This document shows positions 10,614 through 22,035 of a stretch of 64,000 bases of DNA, piece by piece. The DNA lies in assembly GCA_016858145.1 (NCBI GenBank), contig JAEHOE010000071.1, positions 434,001 through 498,000 of the forward strand, written 5' to 3'. Each line of letters opens with the position of its first letter. Positions within the stretch are counted from its first letter, which is position 1. The notes below the pieces were generated by a model. That model was not told where the DNA came from, did not search any database, and saw only the letters and a program-made list of their open reading frames with translations. This stretch comes from Edaphochlamys debaryana. Its lineage: Eukaryota; Chlorophyta; Chlorophyceae; Chlamydomonadales. The position numbers and the translations under genes are program-made.

Positions 10614-13600
10614 ATGTCTAATCAGCCCCTTGATGCGCTCTTGCACCACGTACGGCACATACAGCGAGGCATAACGCTCCGCGGCCTGCGGCGGCTGAGG
10701 GATCAGCTTAAAGCGGAGGTGGACGGCTTTCAAGCCATGAGCACGGAGGCCGTCAGGAGTCAGTGGGTTATGGAGGTTACCCAGGAGCCGAGGTGCAGCG
10801 TCATCGACATTCCGGAGCTGGTGGCGGCAGAGGACGTGGGGGCGCCAGCATACTTCATCAGCCACGCATGTGAGTAGTGGTCCTGCCTGGCAACTAGAAG
10901 GTTTTGGGACCGTTTGCGGGGACCCAGTAGGGGCTGCTGGCCAGCAGCAATGAGTAGAGCTTCACTTGTGCAGCTGTGGGGCGCAGAGACGCACGCACTG
11001 CTGAAATGCTCAAATACTGCTTTGCTAGCGCACTGTATGTTGGCATGCACGCGGCTGCGCACATGTAGCACATGTATGCTGCAGGGAAGGGCCGCCTCGA
11101 CTGGCTGCTGGAGTACGTGCTTGACTTCCTGCAAGACGCTGACGAGACAACCGCCGTATGGCTGGGTGGGTGCAATTTGGTGATTATGTTTGGCCCCGCA
11201 CTACTTGGCTAGTCGCCAGCAGGTGATTACTAACACACGTGCTTGCGTTGGCTGATTGCCATGAATGCACCGCGTTTTGCAATGTTCCTTTCAGATGTCG
11301 TCTGTATCAACCAGCACGAGGTGCAGCAAGGGGATGTAGCGGAGATGCTGGACTCAGGCGTGCGGGCATGCAGTGGCGGCACCATTGTCGTCATTGAAAC
11401 GGGGACGGTGGAGCAGTTCAAGGCCACCAGCCCCGCACAGAGGGCGTGGTGCGTGTTTGAGGTAAGCAGTGGCTTAGTTCATCAGCTCATACAACGAGGT
11501 AGGGGTGTAGTTTAAGCATGGATCGATAGGCTGCCAAGCAGGCAATGTCCACATGCATGTGTACACTTGCGAGAATGCGCAGCTGCGGGGTCGATCGAGG
11601 AGTAACTCAAAACGGAGGCGCGCTTGCATGCCTAGATCGGCAAGGGGCGGCGGGATAGCTACCGGGGCACAGCAGGTCTTCAGGGGAAGGCACGTCCAGG
11701 CACGTCGGTTTCCATGCCCTTGCAGTGGGCACGTACCATACATGCGTACGGCACGGATGGCCTCCACATGCCGCAACTACAGCCCGCTGACCGGGAGCAG
11801 CTCGTCCAGGACATCAACATTGAGGAGGCACAAGTCGGTAATGCCAATGATAAAAGACGGATCCTGGCCTCGGTCACACAGCAGTATGGCTCGACGGAGG
11901 TTTTCGACGCCACCCTTAAGCTGCAGCTGCTACTGGAGCCACTGAGGTACAAAGTTGACCAGCGGCGGCTGCTGCAGCAGGCTGAGGCCATGGGCACGCA
12001 GTGGCGGCTGGAGTCCGTTGACAGATGGCTGGCCGCCGGCGGGGCCGGCTGGGAGCGGGTGCTGGTCATTGCGGCAGGGGCGGGCGAGGGCAAGTCCACC
12101 ATTGCGGCTGCCCTGGCCAAGCATCGCCCCCAGGCCATTATGGCGCATCACTTCTTGTAAGTAGTGCTCAAATGGCTAATAACTTTAGGTAGGGTGGTGA
12201 CGCACATCAACATTTATGCGTATGTCATGTCAACGTGTGCATAGAACAGCACGCTTACCCATCTAACCCGTACAGTCAACTAAGTCAACCCCAGTCTCAC
12301 CCGCCCATCCACGCTCTGTTCACGCTACGCTACTGCCCCCAGGAAGTACAACGACCAGCGGCGTCTGGAGCCCATCCGCATAATCAAGAGCCTGGCTGCT
12401 CAGCTGGCGGAAAAGTGAGGCACAACATTTACGCTTGGGTGTGCTTCATCCAACACGCGCTACATGCACAAAGCGTATACGGGTCTCGGTAGATGCGTGG
12501 GATGGGTTTGTCTCATCAGCTGATGATGTGCATGCATGACGGGCGAAATTGTCTTACCAACCCAATGAAATGTAAGCGGCTTCATGAAAAGTAAGCGGCT
12601 TCATGACTTGGGTGAAAGCTGCCCACACAGCGTGTGAGCAGTACCAAACTCCGACAGGCTCCGACAGGCTGATGGTATAGTTGGTCAGAAGCCCCGGCAC
12701 GCGGCAGGGAAGGGAATGGTCATGGTCATGGCTTTGCCTGCTGCCCTGCTACACGCCCTGCAACTGTGCTGCAAAGCGTACCTACAATCAGACGATGATG
12801 TGTGTTGACCCTGCCCGCCTTGCAGGCTGACCATTGTCAGGGACTCACTCCTGAGCTTGAGCGTTGCCACTGTGGCCTCCCTGACCGACACGGAGGAGGC
12901 CTACAAGATGCTGCTCCTTCAGCCGCTGGAGAGGCAGTTGACGTCCGCCCCCGGTACCCGTGTGGTGCTGCTGATTGATGCACTGGACGAGGCGGACCCA
13001 CCGCAGCTGCAGCGGGCAGCAGTAGTGCCGGCGCAGGAGGGCGCTGCTGGCCAGGCTTTACCCACTGTATGCCCCGTGGTGTGCGGAAACAAGCCGCTGC
13101 AGCTGGTCACTGCACAGCTGGTCAGGCTGCCGCCCTGCGTGCGCTTCATCTTCACCACCCGCCCGGACGCTGCGGCGGGGCAGGTGCTGCCCTGCCTGCG
13201 GCGGACCTTTGGAGAGGATGGAGCAAAAGCAAATCTACGGCCAGGCGCACTACGCAAAAGTGGAAAAGGCGACGCTGCTGGGGACGGCGTCATGCTGTAC
13301 CACGCAGCTTCGTCTGCTTACTTGGACCTTTTGCGATCGAGGGGCAGAGGGTGGCGCAGCGACCTAGCGACAGCCGCAGTACCAGTCAGCTCTCTGGCAC
13401 CGTGTCTGTTAGACGTGTACAAGCTTTACAGCAAGATATTCGACTTAACACCGACATTATACCATCAGCAGCCCAACGTCCGTGATCTGCTGTCGGTGCT
13501 TATAGCCGCCAAGGAGCCGCTTTCAGAGTCCTTCGTGCACCAGCTGGGCCTGGGCGGAGCCATCAAGCTGCTGCCCGGCTACCCGCAATTGTTCTTTGTG

Positions 13601-15945
13601 GACGAGCACCACGTGTACACGCTGCACAAGTCCCTGGGCGACTGGCTGCTGGATGCGGCACTAAGCGGGCACTGGGCGGTGGACGTGGTTCGGGGCCACG
13701 AGCTGCTGGGCTGTTACCTCGCCAAGGCGTGGCGCAACGGAGGAGGCAGCACCCGGCAGTACGGACTCAAGTACATGACAGCTCATCTGGCGGAGGCCGC
13801 CAGCCCCGAGGAACCAAGAAGTAGCAGCAGCACCGAGGGCGGTGACGTGGGTGGAGTCGGTACTGTCGTCACTGCCGCCGCTACCCTGGACACCCTGCTG
13901 TTGGACTTTGAATTCTATGCCAATGTCCTCAAGGCCAGCGCCATCCACATGCTGATCTCGGCCCTGGGTAACATGCGATCCCACACCAAGTTCAGTTACG
14001 ATGTGTGGCGGTGGCTAGCGGCAGCGCAGTATGAACTCAAGGTCACAACAGATCCCACTTGTAAGAGCGTGTCAAGAAATGCTGCTAAGCATCCCCGCCT
14101 GGGCCCGGCCTGGCCCACCCTGGCATGGAAGACACGTCTGATATTGCCAACCTCCCACATGGTGTGGCCACCCTGCCTATCCGTGCTCAAGGTAAACGTG
14201 CATATGATGAAGACAAATGCAAAATGCAGCACAAGTGCAAGCAAACGTGTGATGAAGACTTAACAGAACATGACCACTTGCAGGGGCACACAAGCTTGAT
14301 CGCCAGCGTAGTTTTCAGCCCCAACGGCAACCAGCTGGCCAGCAGCAGCTATGATGAGACCATCCGCATCTGGGATGCAGCCACAGGGCAGTGCAGTGCC
14401 ACTCTGGAAGGGCACACAAGCGCTGTGACCAGCGTAGTCTTCAGCCCCAATGGCACCCAGCTGGCCAGCAGCAGCTACAGTATCTATGGCAAGACCATCC
14501 GCATCTGGGATGCAGCCACAGGGCAGTGCAGCGCCACTCTGGAGGGGCACACAGACAATGTCAACAACGTCGTTTTCAGCCCCAGCGGCAACCAGCTGGC
14601 CAGCAGCAGCTTTGACAAGACCATCCGCATCTGGGATGCAGGCACGGGGCAGTGCAGCGCCACTCTGGAGGGGCACACAGACAATGTTACCAGCGTAGTC
14701 TTCAGCCCCAATGGCAACCAGCTGGCCAGCAGCAGCTTTGACAAGACAATCCGCATCTGGGATGCAGGCACGGGGCAGTGCAGCACCATTCTTAAGGGGC
14801 ACACAGACAATGTGAACAGCGTGTTCTTCAGCCCCAACGGCAACCAGCTGGCCAGCAGTAGCGCTGACAAGACCATCCGCATCTGGGATGCAGCCACGGG
14901 TCAGTACAGCGCCACTCTGGAGGGGCACACAAGCTCTGTCACCAGCGTAGTCTTCAGCCCCCACGGGACTCAGCTGGCCAGCAGCAGCTGGGACAAGACC
15001 ATCCGCATCTGGGATGCAGCCACGAAACAGAGCAGCACCTCTCTGGAGGGGCACACAAAGATAGTCACCAGCGTAGTCTTTAGCCCTAATAGCACCCAGC
15101 TGGCCAGCAGCAGCTTTGATAAGACCATCCGCATCTGGGATGCAGCCACGGGGCAGTGCAGCGCCACTCTGGAGGGGCACACAGACTGGGTCAACAGCGT
15201 AGTCTTCAGCCCCAACGGCACCCAGCTGGCCAGCAGCAGCCGCGACAAGACCATCCGCATCTGGGATGCAGCCACGGGGCAGTGCTGTGCCACGCTGGAG
15301 GGGCACACAGACTGGGTCAACAGCGTAGTCTTCAGCCCCAATGGCACCCAGCTGGCCAGCAGCAGCTATGACGAGACCATCCGCATCTGGGATGCAGCCA
15401 CGGGGCAGTGCAGCGCCACTCTGGAGGGGCACACAGACAGTGTCAACAGCGTAGTCTTCAGCCCCAGCGGCAACCAGCTGGCCAGCAGCAGCAATGACAA
15501 GACCATCCGCATCTGGGATGCAGCCACAGGGCAGTGCAGCGCCACTTTGGAGGGGCACACAGACTGGGTGAACAGCGTAGTCTTCAGCCCCAGCGGCAAC
15601 CAGCTGGCCAGCAGCAGCTTTGACAAGACCATCCGCATCTGGGATGCAGCCACAGGGCAGTGCAGCGCCACTTTGGAGGGGCACACAGACAGTGTCACCA
15701 GTGTAGTCTTCAGCCCCAACGGCACACAGCTGGCCAGCAGAAGCTATGATAAGACTATACACATCTGGGACGCAGCCACAGGGCGGTGCAGCGCCACTCT
15801 GGAGGGGCACACCAGCTGTGTCACCAGCGTAGTCTTCAGCCCCAGCGGTACCCAGCTGGCCAGCAGCAGCAATGACAAGACCATCCGCATCTGGGATGCA
15901 GCCACGGGGCAGTGCAGCGCCACTCTGGAGGGGTTGATGTGTTGA
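10614..15945 (+). CDS. STAND receptor-like gene A: TIR-like domain, NACHT ATPase, 13 WD40 repeats
   Basis: Exons 10614-10869, 11085-11165, 11295-11461, 11726-12156, 12343-12414, 12826-14191 and 14284-15945 give 1344 residues in one frame. Residues 81-168 hold FISHAW, a DVVCINQH strand and RAWCVFE; the last resembles the WCxxE helix that carries the catalytic glutamate of TIR NADases (here E168). Walker A GAGEGKST is at 286-293, Walker B LLIDALDEAD at about 384-393 and the sensor FIFTTRPD at 443-450, typical of NACHT/STAND switches. A winged-helix-like stretch follows to about 791. Residues 792 onward are thirteen 42-residue WD40 units, enough for two propellers. STAND family members oligomerise on ligand binding to activate an effector; the ligand here is unknown. 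The start is the first ATG that opens the frame and aligns with gene B (shared GITLR near the N-terminus). TIR assignment is inferred from motif order only. Confidence 0.85.
14284..15930 (+). repeat. WD40-coding repeat array of gene A, 13 units of 126 bp
   Basis: A single exon begins exactly at the first GHT of repeat 1 and holds thirteen units with the pattern GHTxxVxSVVFSPxGxQLASSSxDKTIRIWDAATGQCSATLE; unit 2 has three extra codons. Nucleotide identity between units is very high. Variation is concentrated at the residues after GHT and the residue after SSS. Confidence 0.9.
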
Positions 15946-16874
15946 GGTGTGTGTGTGTGCACGGGGAAGAGGGGGCGGGGGGGGGGGGGGCGGCTGAGAC
16001 GGCCATTTACGACCCAGCCGGGTGGGCTTCTGGCGTGCGGTGGTAGGTGTGGTTCCGGCTGGTCGATGAAGATTTCGTATTGCCTACATCTTCCAACCAG
16101 ATGAAGAGGGCGGGATTGACGGTGTGTTCAATCAACCACTGCTGCTGCTTGAAAGGCTACAGATAGTAGGTGAGTTGTGGTGCTGGCGATGGTGCTGGCG
16201 GCGTACACCATTCATGTTGGCGGTAAGGTCTGTACAATCCCTGAATGCAGGACACGAATCGGCGTTGTTGTCTAACGTCAAGGCGTTTACATGCTTACTG
16301 TCGGAGGCTGTGTGCACGGAGGAGACCAAAGCCCTCATGTTGTACTGCCGAGACCCCATTGCTGGCACCTGACAGCACACAATGTGGGCATTATTGCCGT
16401 GACGGAGAAAGGTAGATACGGGAGGCTCAGGCCCCTCCAAGTATAGGACATGTGATGCGATGTATGGCTGCCTAGGCTCTGTGTAGGAGCCAGTTGGGAA
16501 TGCGTGCATGAGTTTGATATGTGGTGTTGAGGCGGGGAGCGGGAAAAGGGATGGAGGAGCCGCAGGGCAGCAGGGTTGTGAGGCCTCCAGCGGGGCGGTG
16601 CTCACTGAGCGGTGCCAAGGGCCAGATCGAGCAGGTGGGGGGCAGTTGGGAGGGAGGGAGGGAGAAAGGGCAACGGGGACTAGGTTAGGGGTCGGGGCAG
16701 GGTGTCGGAAAATGGCGGAGGTCTCGGCTGCAGCACGCCGTCGGGGATTGCCTTGTTGGCCGTCCATTCGCCTTGCCCGAACGGGCCCGGCTGCGTCACG
16801 ATGTCATGTAGAAATCCCCTCCGCCCCCGCCCGCCCCCGCCCATATGCTCCCCCACTACCCCATCCCCCCGCAG
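15946..16874. other. Spacer between STAND gene A and the next exon pair
   Basis: Contains a G homopolymer near 15978-15990. No exon with homology or good splice sites was recognised, and no TGTAA poly(A) signal for gene A was found. Confidence 0.4.
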
Positions 16875-17314
16875 CTGGAGGCCTCCCTGTCCGAGGCGCG
16901 CGAGTTTGACCGCCGGCTGCTGTGCACCGCCGTGGAGCACGAGGTCTCGGGGCTGCGGCGCGAGTACGAGCGGCGCCTGGCGGAGGCGGAGGCGGAGCCG
17001 GAGGAGCCGCGGGCGCAGGCGGAGAGCATCAATGGGTGCGTGTGTTTAGGGGTCCCCGCGGTGTTGATGTGTAGGGGGCGTGCGTGGGGGGTGCGCGGGA
17101 AGGCGTTCTGTGTGGTGAGGGAAGGCGGAGGTGACGTGGCGCGTGGAGGGAAGGGACTGGTCCGGCTCCAGCTCTCTGAGCCCCCGCTCGTTGTCGCCGC
17201 AGGGGCCCCGAGCCTCCCACCATGGCTGCCCCTGGCTCCCGCTGGCAGCTGATCAAGGAGGGCGAGGCGGCGCCTGCGGGGGGACTCCCGCACCACCACT
17301 CGGACACGCAGTGA
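16875..17314 (+). CDS. Last two exons of an unidentified protein, 5'-partial
   Basis: Exon 16875-17035 follows a pyrimidine-rich CCCCCCGCAG acceptor and ends at a GTGCGTG donor. Exon 17203-17314 follows CGCCGCAG, completes the split codon and ends in TGA. The encoded tail of about 90 residues has a strongly charged, probably coiled-coil helix (REYERRLAEAEAEPEEP) and ends in HHHSDTQ. The family is not recognised and upstream exons were not found in 15.9-16.87 kb. It lies directly before the breakpoint of NELF copy 3, so it may be a gene cut by that duplication or its displaced tail. Confidence 0.5.
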
Positions 17315-17392
17315 GCACTGATCGCGCGGGTGCATGCGGTGGCGTGTTGCGTGCGGAGATCAGGAGCATATGAACAGGCAGGGCCTTCTGGT

Positions 17393-17458
17393 CCGGAGTC
17401 TCCCGAGCTTGCAACTGGGGCGGGCCCGGAGTCTCCCGAGCTTGCAACTGGGGCGGGG
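17393..17458 (+). repeat. 33-bp direct repeat (2 copies) at the duplication edge
   Basis: The word CCGGAGTCTCCCGAGCTTGC and its continuation occur twice in tandem just left of the point where similarity to NELF copy 1 begins (about 17480). Confidence 0.7.
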
Positions 17459-19649
17459 CTGGCCTAAGGGGCTACCAGTCTGTTTTACTTGACCCGAAAC
17501 CTCTCCCGGTTCCAGGTCTCGGCGCTGGTAGGTAGCAGCGGTGCGGTGCGCGGCCGAGGCGGCGGCGGAGGCCGAGGCGGCCCGGGAGGCCGGCGCAGGC
17601 GGCATCACGGGGGCGCCCGCAGCTGGGTCAGGAGCTGCTGCCGCCGCCGCTGCGGCCGCCGCTGAGGCCGCCGCCAGGGCCCAGCAGGAGGCAGGTGGCG
17701 GCGGTGGTGCGGGAGCTGCAGGACAGCAGCGGGCCCAGCCAGCACACCTACCTGCACGTGCAGGTGGGGGAGGGGCAGGGCAGGGCAGGGCAGGAGTACG
17801 TACGCCTGGAGGGGCGCCGCGGGCGGGCCACGGGGGCGGGGAACAAGGCAGCAAATGTATCTCCCCGTGCAGGCGGCGCGGATGGTTGGGTAGACCGGGA
17901 GGGTGTACCAGGAGGGTGTCTGCAGGAAACATGCACATGCAGGACACGCCAATCTGTGCAGGTGTGGGAAAGGCAGGGCAGGGCAAACGTAGGAAGACCA
18001 AGAGAGGCGGCACACGAGCGTCTGAAGGGAACACTCCCAGAAGTGCACAAGGGACACGCGGTCGAGGATTCACGCGGCAAACCTACTGCACTCGCAAGTA
18101 GTGGGGGTGGGGGGGGTAGAAGGGGTGGGGACGAGCTCGCCTGGGGTCTTGGGAATGCATGTGCGCATACCGTACAGCAGGATATGCCAACATGCGCCAG
18201 CAAGCATGTCCGCGCCCCCGCCCCCTCTTCCCCGCCATCCCCTCAGCACGTGCTGCGGCACCTGGGCTCCCAGCCCGGGGGCGAGGCGCTGCTGGCGGCG
18301 GCGCAGGCGCTGGAGGCGGCGGTGGCGGGGGCGGCGACGGGGGTGTCGGTGTGGAGCATGCAGGCGAGCAAGGGGGAAGGGTAGGGGAAAAGAGGGGAGA
18401 GGGCCGCGGATCTAGCTGTTTCAGGTCGAGGCTGGGCACCACCGTTAGTGTTTAGCGAGAGGCCCAGCAGAGGAACCCTCTCGGACGAAGGCTAACCCCG
18501 GCTTTTGTGCCATCAAACTCCTGCTCACACGCAACTCTCACCTTTCCTACATTGGCCCCCTGCAGAAGCTGTTCCTCCCCCCCGGCTGCCCCTCGCCCCT
18601 GGTGGACGCCGCCCACCTGGTGGGGCGCATGCTGGCAGCGGGGCCCGAGGGGCCGGGGGCGGCGGACGTGGGGAGGCTGTACGCGCTGTACTTCCCCGGC
18701 GGAGGGAGAGCGGGGGGTGCGGCGGCGGGCGCGGGGTTGGGTCAGGTGGAGGCTCGGCGGCAGGGGGCGGAGGCGAGGTCGCCGCGGAGGGCGACGTGGC
18801 GGCGGAGGCGCAGGAGCAGGGGCCGCTGTCCGTTGCGCCGCTGCAGCACCCGCGGCTGCTCAAGTCCCTGCTGGCAGGTGGGCCAAGGGTGGGGGGCTGG
18901 GGGCTCAGCGGGGCCTGGCCGTGCCTGTGCCCCGGCGCACATGGGTGCCCTTGGGCCCGTGAACTGTTGCACGTCCGCCTGAGCAGGCTGGAGATTTGGA
19001 CCCATACCCTCGGTGCGGCTTCTCAAGTTACCCCCCTCCCCTGCCCCCTTGCAATCCCACGCCCCCCCGCAGCCATCTTCACGCCAAGCCGCCCCCCCTC
19101 CCGGGAGCTCCTCACCTCCTGCTCCCAGCTCCTGGCCCTCGCCACCTGCAGCCGCCCCTCCGCCTCCTCCTCCGTCCGCCGCCCTGTCCGCCCCCGTCCC
19201 TTCCGGGGAGCGCGCCGGCAGCGAGGCCCCGGGGCACAGCCGTGACCCCGAGGCGGAGGCGGCGGAGGCTGCCGCCACCGCTGACCGAGTGGCGGAGACG
19301 GAGGCGGCGCTGCTGTGGGGGGCGGAGCTAGTGCAGCGGGGCACAGGGCCGGGCGGCGGCAGCGGAGGCGGCGGAGGGGAGGGGGAGCAGGAGGAGGGGA
19401 GGGCGCGGGGGGCGGGGGAGGCGTGGGGGTCATGTCGGAGGAGGACCTGGAGATGGCGTCACAGGTGCGACAGCTGGCTTGGAGAGAGGGGGTCGGGGTC
19501 GAGGAGAGGACCACGATTTGGCACCTGGGGCTCGAGGGAAGGGGGTCGGGGCGGGGTTTCGGGGGACGGGGTATGGGTCGAGGGGCGGTAGGGCATAGGG
19601 CAACAGGGCCGCTGGTCGGTAGCCCTGCAGGGGCCATTGGACAGCAGGC

Positions 19650-19673
19650 TGCCAGGCTGCCAGGCTGCCAGTC
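19650..19673 (+). repeat. 8-bp tandem repeat (CTGCCAGG, 3 copies)
   Basis: Short head-to-tail repeat in the intron before exon 9 of NELF copy 3. Confidence 0.6.
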
Positions 19674-19942
19674 CCTTGTGCTCCCCGTCGACAGTCTCCC
19701 ATATCTTACCTCTTCACGCCACCCCTCCTCTCACCCTCCCAGCTTGGCCGCCTGCCCGTGGTTGCCGCCGGCCTGCTGCACGCCGTGTCGCAGACGCTGG
19801 GCTCCGCGGCCTTCTTCGACGAACCCCCCGCAGCGGCGGCCGCGGTGCCGTGCATGCTGCGCGTGTCGCTGGTCATCGCCGCGGCGCAGCCGCACATGGC
19901 GGCGCAGGTAGGGGCGCGTGGCGTGCCGGCCTATCCCATGGT

Positions 19943-20481
19943 ATGAGCCGCGGTCCATGCGTGCAGTCGTGGTGCAAAGTGCGGGGGGACGTGGTGCGCG
20001 CTCCGCGCGAAGCTTAAGTGGCACCGCGGGCCAGAGGATGGGCGCGGCCGGGGCGAAACACATTGCCATGCGAACCCGCGACCAGAGCTGCGACACCTTA
20101 TTCCGTTACGGATATGAGTTGCTACAGAAAAGGTAATAAGATAGCGACTGGTACGGGCCTGATCGGCGAGCTCGGCACCGCAGCATCCTCGCGGCGTCCT
20201 CGCTCGCCACCAGCGGCGCGCAAACTGGTCGGAACCTCCTCGCTCATAGCTTGAACCCGTAAACCACTTATCGAAACGGATGTCCGCATTCGCTCTTCGG
20301 GCTATGGGTGCGACTTGGTGCGACGGCCTTCCCAACATGTAGAGTTTGCGCCGGGTCAATAAGTGTCCCTTCTCTCAACCACACAGTGTAGTGGCAAGTA
20401 TATCGTAGCTTGTGGCATTGCGTGCTGGGCGTAATTAGCATCTTCGTGTCTGGCTCCATAACACCGCGTTCTGTGGGAGGC
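19943..20481 (+). repeat. Dispersed repeat R1, copy B
   Basis: Occupies the intron between exons 9 and 10 of NELF copy 3, the position equivalent to R1 copy A. Its divergence from copy A is visibly much greater than that of the flanking exons. Confidence 0.6.
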
Positions 20482-21867
20482 CGCGGAGGCAGGTCGTCGT
20501 CGGCGGCGGAGGCGACCAGCCGCGGATTTGCAGAAGTCTGCACATATGGTTAGCATTGTGGCAAATTGTAAGGGCAGCACCTTGTTAAAGCAAAAGGCAC
20601 GCATACGGTACCCTCACCTTCCCGCCCGTGCTCCCACCGACCCTCCCTGCTAGCTGTCAGGTGCTCACCCACTGGTCCCGCGCGCTGACCGAGCTGCACC
20701 GCTCCGGCCTGCCGGAGCAGTGCCGCCTGGTCCTGGACGCCTGCGTGCTGCTGCTGCGGGAGGCGGCGGAGGCGGAGGCGGCGGAGGCAGAGGCGGCGGC
20801 GGACGCGGCAGCCGCCGCCGCGGCGGCGGCCCGGCCCCCTAGCGGCAGCGGGAGTACAGCCATGGCGTCGCCGTTCGGGGCCGCGGCGGAGCTGGCGGGG
20901 AGTGCTGCGGTGGGGCCGGCGGCGGGGGCCGTGAGCGCGGGTGCGGTGACTCGGCAGGTGCTGGAGCTGGTGGAGGCGTGGGGCATGCAAGGGCGGGGCG
21001 GCGGACACGGCGCTGCTCAGGTACTTCGTGCTGCAGGTGAGGTGGGGCGGTGGGTCCTGGACCAAGCGGCTGGGGTCCGGGCTTTGGGTTCCAGATGGCC
21101 GACCGGCGCCAGCTTGAGACCCCTTTGTCTCCTTCAGCCGCCGTCTGGCGGAGCCGCTCACTGTTCCCCTGGTCTACCTTTTGCTAACTACCGCATCAAC
21201 TGCCCCCCTCCCACCACCCGTTCCCGCACCCCCTGCCTCCCCAGGTCCTGGGCTGCTTCGCCCCGCCCTATCCCCCCGACCTGGCCTCTGCGCTGCTGCG
21301 GCTGCTGTTGGCGGGGGGCATGCGGGGCAGCCACATCCGGGGGGAGGCGCCCGCGGCGCTGCTGCGGGAGTTCCATCCGGGGGGCGGTGGAGGGCCTGGG
21401 GCTGGCGCTGAGCGCAAAGGAGCTCAACCTGCTGGCGGAGCTGGCGGGGGCGGGGGGAGGGGGGGCAGGGGGGGCGGGAGGAGCGGGAGGAGGGGCAGGG
21501 GTGAGGTAGCAGTGGAGGTAGGAGGGGCGGGAGGGACGAGCGCAGGATCTGCACAATCGGAGGTGGATTCTGGTGGACGGAATGATGACTTGTTGGAGTT
21601 GACCAGGACATGTGCCTGTATGTGAGAAGGCGGCGTGATGAGGAAGCCCTGGCCAGACCCGGATAGCTGCACGTTGCAATGACCGCATGTTGGCGTGGCA
21701 TGGGTCTTACACACCTAGCTCGCCGGCAACCCCGGGAATCTGAAACTACCGCTTGACACAGGAACGCTAACACCAGAAATGTCACATACACGAGCAGACG
21801 ACCCGCCTATGTCAGGGGAAGGGATTGGGGCGGTCGGGTCGGGGAGGGCGCGCTGCGGCGGACTTGC

Positions 21868-22035
21868 CCGGGCCAGATCATGCATGATCTGATCTGACTC
21901 CACCCCCCTTGGCCAGATCACGCACGGTGCCCACGGTACCATATGGTATGGGGTGGAGTCCGGGGCTCGGAATCAAGTCGCCCACGTCCGCCGCCCGGTC
22001 GCCGCTGGTGCGGCTTACCTCAAGGCATGTCGAAG
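21868..22035 (+). repeat. Palindrome-rich element with an inverted copy at 63.35-63.5 kb
   Basis: Contains self-complementary words GATCATGCATGATC and ACCATATGGT. The part reading 'GGAGTCCGGGGCTCGGAAT...GTCGCCGCTGGTGCGGCTTACC' is found reverse-complemented at 63353-63505. This is suggestive of a small non-autonomous element; no transposase was seen. Confidence 0.45.

Larger units (their letters stand above)
17516..21509 (+). pseudogene. NELF-C/D copy 3, frameshifted pseudogene
   Basis: Counterparts of exons 4 to 11 of copy 1 are present in order, including the microexon at 17873-17884, exon 6 at 18247-18363, exon 7 from 18566, exon 8 from 19073, exon 9 at 19743-19907 (open), exon 10 from 20661 and exon 11 from 21245. 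Exons 1-3 are absent. The frame is broken by +4 bp near 17530 and 17690 (exon 4), -1 near 18733 (exon 7), +4 near 19172 and +5 near 19377 (exon 8), +4 near 20983 (exon 10) and +4 near 21374 (exon 11). Flanking introns and the 3' region are also copied. Splice sites survive, so it might still be transcribed, but no full TH1 protein is possible. Confidence 0.85.

Noticed and set aside
14260..15810. 516-residue open frame on the minus strand across the WD40 array of gene A (and similar ones at 42408-44309)
   Set aside because: It is an antisense shadow of a repeated coding exon; repetition of a 126-bp unit keeps the opposite frame open without selection.
17516..21509. NELF copy 3 as a functional paralogue
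   Set aside because: At least six frame-changing indels in exons 4, 7, 8, 10 and 11 and absence of exons 1-3.
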